Source of the DNA: an uncultured Haliea sp.
Lineage (GTDB): Bacteria > Pseudomonadota > Gammaproteobacteria > Pseudomonadales > Halieaceae
Direction of reading: 5' to 3'
DNA: 34,124 nucleotides
Assembly: GCA_913062625.1 (NCBI GenBank)
Contig: CAJXWP010000024.1
Coordinates: 1 to 34,124, forward strand
Under the pieces are notes generated by a model that saw only the letters and a program-made list of their open reading frames with translations, was not told where the DNA came from and ran no database searches. The translations under genes were made by a program, and so were the position numbers. Positions 1 through 7,958 of this stretch are shown here, piece by piece. Every line of letters starts with the position of its first letter. The stretch's first letter is position 1.

Positions 1-56
1 ACAGAATAGGAATTACCATTGATGATGGAACTCATTTTGAAAAAGAAATTGAATAA
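1..56 (+). CDS. C-terminal end of an unidentified protein (cut by window edge)
   Basis: An open frame entering from the left edge reads RIGITIDDGTHFEKEIE and stops at TAA (54-56). It has ordinary coding character, but 17 residues are too few to assign a family. It would converge on the minus-strand glycosyltransferase that ends at 224. The bases after the stop hold a poor GC-rich inverted repeat (about 70-100) but no clear terminator. Confidence 0.4.
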   Translation, partial: RIGITIDDGTHFEKEIE

Positions 57-223
57 AAAAAATCAGTGGGCCGGCTCTCGGAAGCCAGCGTCTGTTGACT
101 TAAAGCTTGCAGTTGGCACTGCGTGCGTGGGCTACTAGTGGGCTTGGGATGAAGCGGAGGGTTCCGGGCGCTGCGCAAGCCGAGTTTATAGATCGACTTT
201 AAAAATCACTTGGAATTAATAAG

Positions 224-1096
224 CTATGACCCATGAATAAAGTTTAGTAAGGGGGTCAAGGAGGGCTTTTTGAGAAGGAGAGGCTCTCTAATAAAAGATT
301 TATAGAAGCCACTATCAGTCTTCAAGCGCAGTAGTACCTCTAAACACTCGTCGTCGTTTAACCCGTAAAGATTCAGAACCGCTCGCGGATTGAAATCCTC
401 AGCCAGATCCTCTGGTCGGCACCAAGAAATAGGAACACAGCCGGAGTAAAATGCCTCAGGAATCTTTTCGGTGATATAGCCATCACCGATTGAATTTTCT
501 GGACACAGGGAGAATCGAAAATTCTGCAACATTGGCATTTTGGGAGCCGAACGGTCGTCTTTACCAAATGCACCACCAAAGCCTGAACAGCCGATCATAT
601 CATCCGTCAGTCGATAAAGCCGTTTGCGTGGGCGCACTAGGTGACGAGATAGCATGATAGCGTTGACAGATCTGCGCGCCAGTTGCTGGGCGCTATAGCT
701 TGCTTCAATCGGTCGCATGAGCTGGTCTATACACAGGCGTGTACCGAAACGAGGGTAGGGCGGTAAATCCGGCATTTCCGGCCAATCTAAGTACCATTTC
801 CAGTAGGGAAACCTGAAAACATCAGTTCGATTGGGAAAGCCTCGCCAAAAGCCAATTTGTTTATGCGCCCCCGCGAACCGTGGTGGGTGATTTTCGCCAG
901 TAACAAAAAAATCAACTTTGTCATCACGCCGGATCAACTTGTTGAGCAGTGGGCTCTTGTTAAACCGCTCCGATAAACCCGTTTTAGGTTGAAATGGGCC
1001 TAAAACTGTTAACTCTCTGTGCGCGCCGCTGAACACACGACGGATCATATGGTCTTCTTGCTCAAAGCCCGGCCAGAAATTGACAAATTTGGTCAC
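224..1096 (-). CDS. Glycosyltransferase family 10 (alpha-1,3/4-fucosyltransferase-like)
   Basis: A 290-residue protein with the GT10 layout. The N-terminal KFVNFWPGF segment matches the opening strand of bacterial GT10 enzymes, followed by a VTGENHPPRF acceptor-domain motif. The C-terminal GDP-fucose-binding signature is ENSIGDGYITEKIPEAFYSG followed by CVPISW, near residues 201-225. The family moves fucose from GDP-fucose to surface polysaccharide or O-antigen, usually at the cytoplasmic membrane face. The best in-frame start is a GTG at 1096 with no clear ribosome binding site. An internal ATG (MIRRVF) exists but would cut off the conserved first strand. No other polysaccharide genes are in view, and the IS6 remnant beside it suggests an acquired or rearranged stretch. 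Family call firm; acceptor unknown. Confidence 0.85.
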   Translation of the reverse strand: MTKFVNFWPGFEQEDHMIRRVFSGAHRELTVLGPFQPKTGLSERFNKSPLLNKLIRRDDKVDFFVTGENHPPRFAGAHKQIGFWRGFPNRTDVFRFPYWKWYLDWPEMPDLPPYPRFGTRLCIDQLMRPIEASYSAQQLARRSVNAIMLSRHLVRPRKRLYRLTDDMIGCSGFGGAFGKDDRSAPKMPMLQNFRFSLCPENSIGDGYITEKIPEAFYSGCVPISWCRPEDLAEDFNPRAVLNLYGLNDDECLEVLLRLKTDSGFYKSFIREPLLLKKPSLTPLLNFIHGS

Positions 1097-1251
1097 GACA
1101 TTAATTTGTATCGGTTGTTAATCATTTACTTAGCATATAGGAAGTCGCGCCATGCTGTTAATTTTTATGCCAAATTGACCCAGTCTGGGATAGCCTTGCA
1201 CCCAAGTTAGGTACCGCCAAGTTAAGCTACTGATATCCGTATAATCAGCCT

Positions 1252-1698
1252 ATGAATACGTATAAACGTCACCGTTCGCCGTGAAGCGATTCGTCTCTGG
1301 TGTATCAAGTTCGACACTCTATACGCTAGAAGCTCGAAACGGACACACCAAGGCTACGGCGACACATTTTTCCTAGATGAAGTCTTCGTGAAAATCAACG
1401 GCAAGCAACATTACCTATGGCGGGCTGTGGATGAGGATGGAGAGGTCGTTGATGTATATCTCCAGGCTAGACGCGATGGAGCCGCTGCGAAGTTCTTTTT
1501 CAAGCGTCTACTGGGTAGCAATGCTGGTGGGCTCAGGAAGATTGTGACGGACAAACTACGCAGTTATGGAGTAGCTCATCGGGTACTGACGCTGCGTTCA
1601 GCAATTTGTTCAATCTGGGAAGGCACCAGGTCAGGGCTGACCAGTATCGGGTTCTTAAGGTAAGTGCGTTTGATGAATGGACAGAGGCAGTCGCGTGA
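1252..1698 (+). pseudogene. IS6-family transposase remnant with internal deletion
   Basis: From about 1261 the frame reads REAIRLWCIKFDTLYARSSK, then GYGDTFFLDEVFVKINGKQ and HYLWRAVDEDGEVVDVYLQ, then KIVTDKLRSYG. This is the N-terminal half and DDE core start of an IS6-family transposase, including the first Asp (FLDEV) and second Asp (VTDK). After VLTLRS near 1590 the frame breaks. The C-terminal tail resumes one frame over as SNLFNLGRHQVRADQYRVL, ending at TGA 1696-1698. The segment between, which should hold the catalytic Glu and the RRF-type motifs, is gone. The N-terminal zinc-finger/HTH part upstream is also missing, with an in-frame stop at about 1252. No IS6 terminal inverted repeats were recognised. 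It cannot encode an active enzyme. Confidence 0.85.
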
Positions 1699-1789
1699 GA
1701 CCCGGGCTCGATTCCGCTGACCTCAAAAAGTTAACTTCTCTGTACCTATCGGTGGCATAGTGTAAGTGAACTTAAAAAAGGATACCCCG

Positions 1790-2176
1790 ATGGATATACA
1801 AACTGCAGTTCGAACGGTTCTTGGCAAGTACGCGACGTTTAATGGCAGAGCATCCCGTTCTGAATACTGGTGGTGGTTTTTCGCCTTGATGTTGTTCAAT
1901 CTCTTTTTACGGGTTGTTGATGTTACGGTCCTCGTGCCGCTGCTGGGATTAGAGACCTTTGATGACAGGGCAGGGGGTCCGCTGGGAATGCTGGCAGCGC
2001 TAGCGCTATTACTGCCGAACCTCGCTGTTGCTGTAAGGCGCCTTCGTGATACCGACAGAAGCGGTTGGTGGATACTGATTGTCCTGATTCCGATTATCGG
2101 TTATCTGATTTTTCTGTACTGGGTACTCCAGCGCAGCCATGAGGGCGAAAATCGCTTCGGCGAGCGCTCGGAATAA
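1790..2176 (+). CDS. DUF805 family inner-membrane protein
   Basis: A 128-residue protein from the ATG at 1790, chosen because AAAAAAGGA lies 8 bases upstream; a GTG at 1766 would add eight polar residues. It shows the DUF805 pattern: an N-terminal FNGRASRSEYWWWFF entry motif, two central hydrophobic helices, the RRLRDTDRSGWW signature and a C-terminal helix ending in a polar tail (LQRSHEGENRFGE). These are small three- to four-helix inner-membrane proteins of unknown biochemical function (YhaH/YhaI relatives in E. coli). It stands alone between the IS6 remnant and a convergent zinc-finger gene. Confidence 0.9.
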   Translation: MDIQTAVRTVLGKYATFNGRASRSEYWWWFFALMLFNLFLRVVDVTVLVPLLGLETFDDRAGGPLGMLAALALLLPNLAVAVRRLRDTDRSGWWILIVLIPIIGYLIFLYWVLQRSHEGENRFGERSE

Positions 2177-2224
2177 TCCAGTGGCTCTCTTGAGCGCATC
2201 ACATTACGCGGTGAAGAAAGGGCG

Positions 2225-2563
2225 TTAGTTATCCATGCAACCAATGCAGCGGGTACAGGCTGGATCAAAGTCCAGTCTGGCCGGCTTGATGTCGTCGCCG
2301 CATATTAAACAATACCCATACTGACCTGCCTCCATGCGACGCAACGCGTTGTCGATTTTTTGTCGCTGAATCTTCCTCCGGCGTGCCGTCTCTTGTGCCA
2401 TTTGCTGGCCTTGCAGGGCGTCTATACGAGACAGACGCCCCATCATCGACTGGTCAAGTGTAACCGTGCCTGCGGCCTCTGTATTGATGCTGCTCATCTG
2501 CTCGATCTCGTCCCTGCTAGAGATCAACGACTGCCGGAAATGATCTAACTGCTTTTGGTCCAT
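2225..2563 (-). CDS. DksA/TraR-family C4 zinc finger protein
   Basis: A 112-residue protein from the ATG at 2563; a GTG three codons upstream is possible but lies inside the likely ribosome binding stretch. The N-terminal half is a predicted helical hairpin rich in Q, E and R. The C-terminus carries the DksA/TraR zinc finger: CLIC, then GDDIKPARLDFDPACTRCIG, closing with CIGC. The family binds RNA polymerase through the secondary channel and can modulate transcription, often with ppGpp. At this length it resembles the short YbiI/TraR-like class more than full DksA (about 150 residues). The acidic DxxDxA coiled-coil tip typical of DksA is not evident, so a DksA-like activity is inference. It follows a zinc-ribbon gene on the same strand. 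Confidence 0.85.
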   Translation of the reverse strand: MDQKQLDHFRQSLISSRDEIEQMSSINTEAAGTVTLDQSMMGRLSRIDALQGQQMAQETARRRKIQRQKIDNALRRMEAGQYGYCLICGDDIKPARLDFDPACTRCIGCMDN

Positions 2564-2581
2564 AGGATTCACTCTCGTGGA

Positions 2582-2722
2582 TTAGTCACGCGCTTTGCAT
2601 GCCCCGACTTCAATAGCAGACGCGAACAAACGTTCTGCCATGACATCGACAAGCTGTGAAAAACGCTCCCTAGAATCCTTTGCGAGACAATACAGACGCA
2701 CAGGAATACCGAAATCAGCCAC
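2582..2722 (-). CDS. Possible small ORF or gene remnant between the zinc-ribbon and DksA-like genes
   Basis: The minus-strand gap between the two zinc proteins is open and protein-like: VADFGIPVRLYCLAKDSRER, then FSQLVDVMAERLFASAIEVG and ACKARD, stopping at 2582. It ends about 18 bases before the DksA-like ATG, as in an operon. The frame is open further upstream into the 3' end of the zinc-ribbon gene, but the only usable start is a GTG at 2722 with no good ribosome binding site. It could therefore be the tail of a frameshifted gene. No family recognised. Confidence 0.25.
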   Translation of the reverse strand: MADFGIPVRLYCLAKDSRERFSQLVDVMAERLFASAIEVGACKARD

Positions 2723-2760
2723 CTTCGCAATGCGAAAATCGCCTAGCGTCTGCGCATCAC

Positions 2761-3069
2761 CTACATTGGATAGGCGAGGCCCGTTGCCATTAGCATCAGG
2801 GCCTCACTCTCTGCCCCATTTCGCATTTGATCAAGTTCTCCACCATCCAGCCATACGCCGGAGCAGGTAGGACAGCGATCAATGACGACCACCTGTGCTA
2901 TTTCTTTGCGCATTGTGGTGCCGTCGATCGGGCAGACTCGCAACGCCTCCTTGCCCGCTTCGATCAGGAGGTGCATTTCCTGCGCGCAGATCTCGCAGAT
3001 CGCCTTGTCATCTTCTTTATTCCGAGTGCGTGTCCCGCACCGAGCACACTTTTCTCCAAATAAACTCAT
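2761..3069 (-). CDS. TFIIB-type zinc ribbon (zf-TFIIB) protein
   Basis: A 102-residue protein starting at ATG 3069, with AAGGA eight bases upstream; the longer open frame upstream to 3165 lacks a ribosome binding site. Two zinc-binding units are visible: an N-terminal CARC...CEIC pair (residues 9-29) and a central CPIDGTTM...CPTCSGVWLDGGELDQ unit (about residues 46-80). The second is the hallmark zf-TFIIB signature, with the WLD-GEL box after the last CxxC. These small proteins are common in proteobacteria and have no settled function. It lies upstream of the DksA-like gene on the same strand, so the two may be cotranscribed. Confidence 0.85.
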   Translation of the reverse strand: MSLFGEKCARCGTRTRNKEDDKAICEICAQEMHLLIEAGKEALRVCPIDGTTMRKEIAQVVVIDRCPTCSGVWLDGGELDQMRNGAESEALMLMATGLAYPM

Positions 3070-3311
3070 AGCCTGTTCCTTATGCTGACGCCGTGTCAGC
3101 TTTGTTGTAGTTCTATTTCTTGCATGCACCTGCCTGACCCAACACCATTCAATCGTGGCACGCACAGAGAGTCAAGTAACGAATCAAGGGCTTCCGAGAG
3201 TTGTCAAAGAGGGTGGCCCAACTAGTTTTCTGTGCGCTATGCCTCAAAGAAAGGTCCACAGGTCACTGCGCCATTGGCACCATGGCTTACCCCTTCAGGC
3301 TGCAAGACATC

Positions 3312-4364
3312 TCAATTTTCTAGCTGGCGATAAGCATCCACAATAGGTGCGAACTCTTCGGGAGTAGAACCATGAATCACCACGCCATCGGCCCCTACAC
3401 GCAATTGATTTTTCCAAGCCTGAGCACATTCATCTGCATTGCCTGTAGCCGCGGGCAACCACTCTCGCGGAATTAACTCACTGATCTTTTCTAACTGCTC
3501 TAAAGTGGCGACGCTATCAATGCCGCCTGCCATGGAAGAAACGATTTCATTTGCCCTAAAGGCCACGAGTACTTCCGGATCCCACTCATTAAGATCGATC
3601 AGCATCTCGGCATAACCGGGCGCCTGCATATAGGTAGCCATACGCGCGACTAACTTACGCAAATAGCCTTCATGGTCAAGATCAATGCCAGTGGCCAATA
3701 CAGAGTGCAACTTAACGTCTTTGGGGTCCCGTCCGGCGCGTTCGGCACCCTCCTCAATGAATGACTTAGCGCGGCGCAGGCCATGATCAGTGACGAAGGT
3801 ATGTAAATGTACGCCATCAAAATGCTCTCCGGCAAAGCGCAAACTCTTGGGCCCGAATCCTACAAAATGCAGAGGGATGTCTGCAGCCATCCAATCTCCC
3901 ATGCTCAGATAGGGCAGGTTGCCCATTTTACCTTCATGGCCCATGATTTTTTCACCCTGCCAAAGGCTGCGTAACAACTGTATGCCTTCTGCCATTTGAG
4001 CATTACTGACTGAGTTCAGACCCATTAGTTGATTGCGAATAGCGACTCCCCGCGCCAAACCTAACTCAAAACGCCCACCAGACATATAATGAAGAGTGCT
4101 GCACATCGTCGCGAGCACCATGGGATGACGAGTATGAAGATTAGTCCCCCCTGTGGCCACGTGGATAGAGTCTGTCACCGCTAGCGCTGCTGAGCAAATC
4201 ACGCCAGCATCTTTGACGTCGAATCGCTCCGACACCCATACTTTACCCAACCCTAACGCTTCTGCCTGCTTCGCCTCTGCAATCGCATCGGCCGGCGTAG
4301 TGGTATGCCCGGGCAGGAGATAACAGCTCAATTCCGGAAATTCTGCGTTATTCGTCATAGTCAT
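3312..4364 (-). CDS. LLM-class flavin/F420-dependent oxidoreductase
   Basis: About 350 residues with a luciferase-like (bacterial luciferase/F420) TIM-barrel. Recognisable blocks are GLGKVWVSERFDVKD near the N-terminus, ATGGTNLHTRHPMVLA, then the GRFELGLARG motif after the fourth strand, and a C-terminal VGADGVVIHGSTPEEF block. The sequence most resembles the actinobacterial-type F420 LLM group (TIGR03857 type), also seen in marine gammaproteobacteria. The cofactor (FMN or F420) cannot be told from sequence alone. Start uncertain: TTG 4370, ATG 4364 and ATG 4358 are all in frame, with a weak GAG upstream. It lies downstream of and codirectional with a sulfotransferase (128 bp gap), suggesting joint action on a lipophilic substrate. 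That pairing is inference. Confidence 0.85.
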   Translation of the reverse strand: MTMTNNAEFPELSCYLLPGHTTTPADAIAEAKQAEALGLGKVWVSERFDVKDAGVICSAALAVTDSIHVATGGTNLHTRHPMVLATMCSTLHYMSGGRFELGLARGVAIRNQLMGLNSVSNAQMAEGIQLLRSLWQGEKIMGHEGKMGNLPYLSMGDWMAADIPLHFVGFGPKSLRFAGEHFDGVHLHTFVTDHGLRRAKSFIEEGAERAGRDPKDVKLHSVLATGIDLDHEGYLRKLVARMATYMQAPGYAEMLIDLNEWDPEVLVAFRANEIVSSMAGGIDSVATLEQLEKISELIPREWLPAATGNADECAQAWKNQLRVGADGVVIHGSTPEEFAPIVDAYRQLEN

Positions 4365-4492
4365 TCTCAATTCTGGGAGTTTAATTAATTAGGGCAAATC
4401 TGAACAATAACATTCCTGCACAGGCAGGAGATCGTGGATACTCGACGGCCGTTTTCGTGGCAGTAGTGAAAGGAATATCTCTCAGGGCAACC

Positions 4493-5725
4493 TTAGAATC
4501 CATAGCGTTGATTGTACTCTTGGAACAGATGGGTATGCTCCTCCCGACTTAACCCAAAGTCTTTCAGGGTATACTGATGCGTACCGTGTTTGTCTCGAGG
4601 TCTATGATTAAGATAATTTTGCATGGCCTGTCGTGCTTCTAAAGTAAAATCAAAATCAAAGTGACGATAGAGATTATCGATAATTGCGATAGGGTCAGTA
4701 ATAATGTCGCTAAACTGAACATCGAAAAACCGGCTATCTTTATCAGTCATCGCGTCTCGTTGCGCCATGCCCACCTTTAACATTTCAGAGAAAAAAATCA
4801 CTTCATTAGCGGCAATCTCTACAGGATCAATGTCATCGCTAAAGGCGCTATGCAAAGTGCAGGACAAACTGGAAATCGAGCCCATTACATCCATCGGATC
4901 GCGATGAGTGTGAATGATCGCCGCATCGGGGTACTGATTAACAATAGTGTCGAGATAGGGCAGATGCGGTGGTGTCTTTAACACCCAGCGTTGTTTGCTG
5001 TAATCCACTTGTAAGTGCTGAAGAAACTGATAGTGCCAAGCATAGGCCTTCGCCATATCCTGACGAAGTGTCCATTCACGGTATTGGGGAATAAAAAAAG
5101 TGGCGCCGTATTGATCTGACATAAAGTGTGAGGCAAGAATGGCCACGCACTCCTGCGGCAATTGTGAGCCGATCTCATGAATAGCCTTAAAACCGGGCGC
5201 AAGTATTTCTGTCTTCTGCAAGACCTTCTCTACCTCAGTAATACGTGAATCTGATGAGAACGTGTCCGAATGCGGTGGCGGCATTGGCTGGGAGACCTCC
5301 CAGCTCAGCGGCGAGCGATGTGCTGGGTCCTGTGCAAGCAATTCGTATAGGATGGTGGTTCCTGTTCTAGGCAGGCCCAACACAAATATAGGACGCTTAA
5401 CTTTTTGTTGTGCAACTTCTGGTCGCTGTTTTCGATAATGCGTTAATTGCAGACGGATCTTCAGGTTGTCAATCAACATGCCTTGCGCCGCTATACGCCC
5501 TATCAGCGATAACCTAGCCTGTTTATCCAATGATGTGCACAGTTGATCCAGTGCAGACAGGAAACTCTCATCGCCAAAGTCATTGAGTCCAGTTTGTTTT
5601 TTAGCCTTAGACAGTAACGATTGAGGAGCTAATGACGGCACAGCGATGCCAACAGCTCGCAGACCACGCCCCAGGCGATTAATCAATTTGATCGTTAGCG
5701 GTTGCTGAGTCGATGGGTACTGCAT
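4493..5725 (-). CDS. Sulfotransferase family protein (paralogue 1)
   Basis: 410 residues with an N-terminal helical extension of about 100 residues, then the PAPS-binding P-loop FVLGLPRTGTTILYELLA (about residues 114-131). The second PAPS region follows, including IIHTHRDPMDVMGSISSL near residue 275. The family transfers sulfate from PAPS to hydroxyl groups of small lipophilic molecules or sugars. In bacteria this long form with an LGRIAAQGML-type helical N-terminus is found next to steroid or lipid genes. The protein encoded at 29564-30817 is a clear paralogue (shared GRIA-QGML, LPRTGT and HRDP blocks). The ATG at 5725 has only a weak ribosome binding site. The 128-bp gap to the LLM gene holds a short hairpin (4414-4429). 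Substrate unknown. Confidence 0.88.
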   Translation of the reverse strand: MQYPSTQQPLTIKLINRLGRGLRAVGIAVPSLAPQSLLSKAKKQTGLNDFGDESFLSALDQLCTSLDKQARLSLIGRIAAQGMLIDNLKIRLQLTHYRKQRPEVAQQKVKRPIFVLGLPRTGTTILYELLAQDPAHRSPLSWEVSQPMPPPHSDTFSSDSRITEVEKVLQKTEILAPGFKAIHEIGSQLPQECVAILASHFMSDQYGATFFIPQYREWTLRQDMAKAYAWHYQFLQHLQVDYSKQRWVLKTPPHLPYLDTIVNQYPDAAIIHTHRDPMDVMGSISSLSCTLHSAFSDDIDPVEIAANEVIFFSEMLKVGMAQRDAMTDKDSRFFDVQFSDIITDPIAIIDNLYRHFDFDFTLEARQAMQNYLNHRPRDKHGTHQYTLKDFGLSREEHTHLFQEYNQRYGF

Positions 5726-5843
5726 AATGCCACTCTGAAATTATTTTTTGACTGTATATTTTTCCATAACCGAACAGCGGCTGCAAACGCCATCAAAAAC
5801 GACTGAGATTTTTGGGGTGCGCAGATTTCAGGGTCCCGTGGTT

Positions 5844-6662
5844 CTAATGGTCGGTGTAGACACCCACAACGCACGAAAATCCATCTGGCGGTGTAGTGAG
5901 CTCGATGTCGGAAACGGATGTCCCTTTAGGGTGCGACAGCAATGTTGCCGCAGCCCAGGGGCCGAAGGCGTTGGGCCAAGGATGACCATGGATGCGTGAA
6001 CAGGAGACGGTGACAACATTATCTTGGGCGGCGTAGTATTCGGCCGTTAATTTGGTTTCGACGGCATAACCTGAAGTGCCATAGCGATCGTCTGCTCCGC
6101 CCCAAAGAAGAACTACGATAGCACTATCCATGATGACAGTGTCGACCGGCTGTATGGGGAACTGGCTGAGATAGTGGAAGTTTCCCAATCCAATTATTCC
6201 GCCCGCGAACAGGTCAGAATTGAACATCATATTGCGACTGGTCATGGTGCCGCCGGCAGAGCTCCCGCCGTTATAGATACGATCTTTGTCCACTGGGTAA
6301 TCAGTGGCGATACAGTTCACCATGGATTCGATAAATCGTACATCAGGGCCTTCATCATTGCTTCGGGAAATCGAAACGTCAAACCAAGGCTCCCCAAAGC
6401 GGCCATCATCACTGCCTGTGGCACCAATACCGCGACAGCGTCTGTCTCCGGTAGTCCAGCGCTACAACGGTGCAACCACAATCCAGCCACCGTTCACCAG
6501 CGACTCGAATTGAGCAACATCATTGGAGACAAATTCCAGTTCAGTAGCTACTGTGCCGGTTAGAGAGACGAACAGCGGCCTTGGAGTATTTAGATTTTCA
6601 GGCAGGAAAAGGTGAAACTGGCGGAAGTTCCCATCGGACTGCGTTGAGTGCTGCAGCGGGTT
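5844..6662 (-). pseudogene. PHB-depolymerase-like / alpha-beta hydrolase esterase, 5'-truncated and broken by an amber stop
   Basis: Read from 6662 downwards, the frame gives FRQFHLFLPENLNTPRPLFV, then LVNGGWIVVAPL followed by a TAG at 6462-6464. The SAME frame continues as RWTTGDRRCRGIGATGSDDG, then GPDVRFIESMVNCIATDYPV and DKDRIYNGGSSAGGTMTSRN to a natural C-terminus (HPWPN...PDGFSCVVGVY). GGSSAGG is the serine nucleophile elbow and HGHPWPN holds the expected catalytic His. This is a secreted polyester or lipid esterase type. The signal peptide and start are missing: homology begins exactly where the SnoaL-like gene ends (6661). The frame is otherwise intact, so a single base change explains the stop and the decay looks recent. 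Programmed readthrough is a less likely alternative. Confidence 0.75.
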
Positions 6663-7194
6663 AACGCCGACCCCATTTGAACAGTCGAAAAAATGCATAG
6701 GAAGGATCTGCCTTGCCGGGTTGGCCAATGTGCGATCCCTCAATCATAGGAAGATCAAGCCGCACAGTAGAAGGGTCGTTTAGCGTTGCCCAATCCGCCA
6801 GAACCGCCCGATGGCTGAACTTCCAGACGCCTGCGCGCTTTTCGTAACGATCCAAGTAGCGACCTCCGATCATTAGGTCCACGGGCTGATCATCGGTTTG
6901 TATCTGATGAAACGCCAAGATATAGACTTCACCTTCGCCATAGTTGCCCTCCAGTGCAATATTCACGGTGGTGATGTTGTGGTGCAGGATCACCATCGGT
7001 GCTTGTATATCCGGCAACTTGTCGATGAACTCCATAGCGAGGCCGTTGAAAAAGGCACCGTGATCATCTATAGCGTCGTCATGATAAAGCTCGCGCATTT
7101 TTTCATGATCATGTCGGTCGGCAGCGTTGCAGTAGCTGTGGATGAGCTCAGTGATGTCTTGCTTGTCGAGCAAGGCCTGTAATCTTGGTTCCAT
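6661..7194 (-). CDS. SnoaL-like / NTF2-fold domain protein
   Basis: 177 residues. The N-terminal QDITELIHSYCNAADRHDHE with KMRELYHDDAIDDHG is the typical start of the SnoaL-like_4 (PF13577) cone fold, and IGGRYLDRYEKRAGVWKFSH is the matching C-terminal strand pair. The family includes small polar-ring cyclases, dehydratases and isomerases, and many members without known chemistry. The ATG at 7194 shares bases with the pdxJ stop (TAATG), so translation is likely coupled to pdxJ. It is followed immediately by the broken esterase. It is probably an accessory catabolic protein that happens to sit at the end of the housekeeping chain. Confidence 0.85.
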   Translation of the reverse strand: MEPRLQALLDKQDITELIHSYCNAADRHDHEKMRELYHDDAIDDHGAFFNGLAMEFIDKLPDIQAPMVILHHNITTVNIALEGNYGEGEVYILAFHQIQTDDQPVDLMIGGRYLDRYEKRAGVWKFSHRAVLADWATLNDPSTVRLDLPMIEGSHIGQPGKADPSYAFFRLFKWGRR

Positions 7195-7958
7195 TACCCC
7201 ACACCTAATGCGTATTGATAAGCGGCTACGGTATCAGCCAGGCCCATTCGAATCGCGTCGACGGTGAGATGGTGTCCGATCGAGACTTCTTTTAATCCTG
7301 CTATGGTCGCAAATCGTGGCAGATTGTTGAGGTCGAGGTCATGCCCCGCGTTGATCTCTAGGCCTTCTTCTGCAGCCACTTCAGCGGCCCGCACAAATTG
7401 TTGGAATACGTGCTCGAGCTCATCACCTGTCCGGAATGCGCGGGCATAAGTTTCGGTATAGAGTTCAATGCGATCGGTGCCTGTTTGTGCTGCAAGACGG
7501 ATTTGCTCGGGGTCCGGGTCCATGAACAGGCTGGTACGAATACCTAGCGACTGCAGTTCCTGCACGACTCGTGCAACTTGCTCGCCATTCTGTTTTAGGT
7601 CAAAGCCATGATCAGAGGTGAGCTGGCCATCATCATCAGGCACGAGAGTACATTGAGCCGGGCGAATCTCTTTCACCAGCGCAATGAAACCTGGGTAGTC
7701 CTGCACATTTGCACGCTCAGCTTTGCGCGGTCCAGTCATCGGGTTTCCTTCGATATTGAACTCAACCTGAAGCATAGAGGCAAGGTCAAAACAGTCTGCA
7801 ACACGAATGTGCCTCTGGTCCGGGCGTGGGTGGACAGTGATACCATTAGCACCCGCGTCGATGCACATCTGAGCATGCTGAGGGATGCTCGGGTTGGCAG
7901 TGTCGCGGGAGTTGCGGATCAAGGCAATTTTGTTGAGATTGATGCTGAGCGCAATCAT
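7194..7958 (-). CDS. pdxJ: Pyridoxine 5'-phosphate synthase
   Basis: 254 residues, slightly longer than the usual 240. It condenses 1-deoxyxylulose 5-phosphate with 3-amino-2-oxopropyl phosphate in vitamin B6 synthesis. Diagnostic motifs are LSINLNKIALIRNSR at the N-terminus, GANGITVHPRPDQRHIR, FNIEGNP, CTLVPDDDGQLTSDHGFD, then RIELYTETYA and INAGHDLDLNNL with a C-terminal SIGHHL phosphate-binding loop. The NKIA and HPRPDQRHIR wording is that of the Xanthomonas/Bacteroidetes-type branch rather than the enteric form (NIDHVATLRNARG). Its ATG overlaps the stop of the cyclophilin gene (TGATG), implying translational coupling. It is not next to recO/acpS as in enterics. Confidence 0.95.
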   Translation of the reverse strand: MIALSINLNKIALIRNSRDTANPSIPQHAQMCIDAGANGITVHPRPDQRHIRVADCFDLASMLQVEFNIEGNPMTGPRKAERANVQDYPGFIALVKEIRPAQCTLVPDDDGQLTSDHGFDLKQNGEQVARVVQELQSLGIRTSLFMDPDPEQIRLAAQTGTDRIELYTETYARAFRTGDELEHVFQQFVRAAEVAAEEGLEINAGHDLDLNNLPRFATIAGLKEVSIGHHLTVDAIRMGLADTVAAYQYALGVG

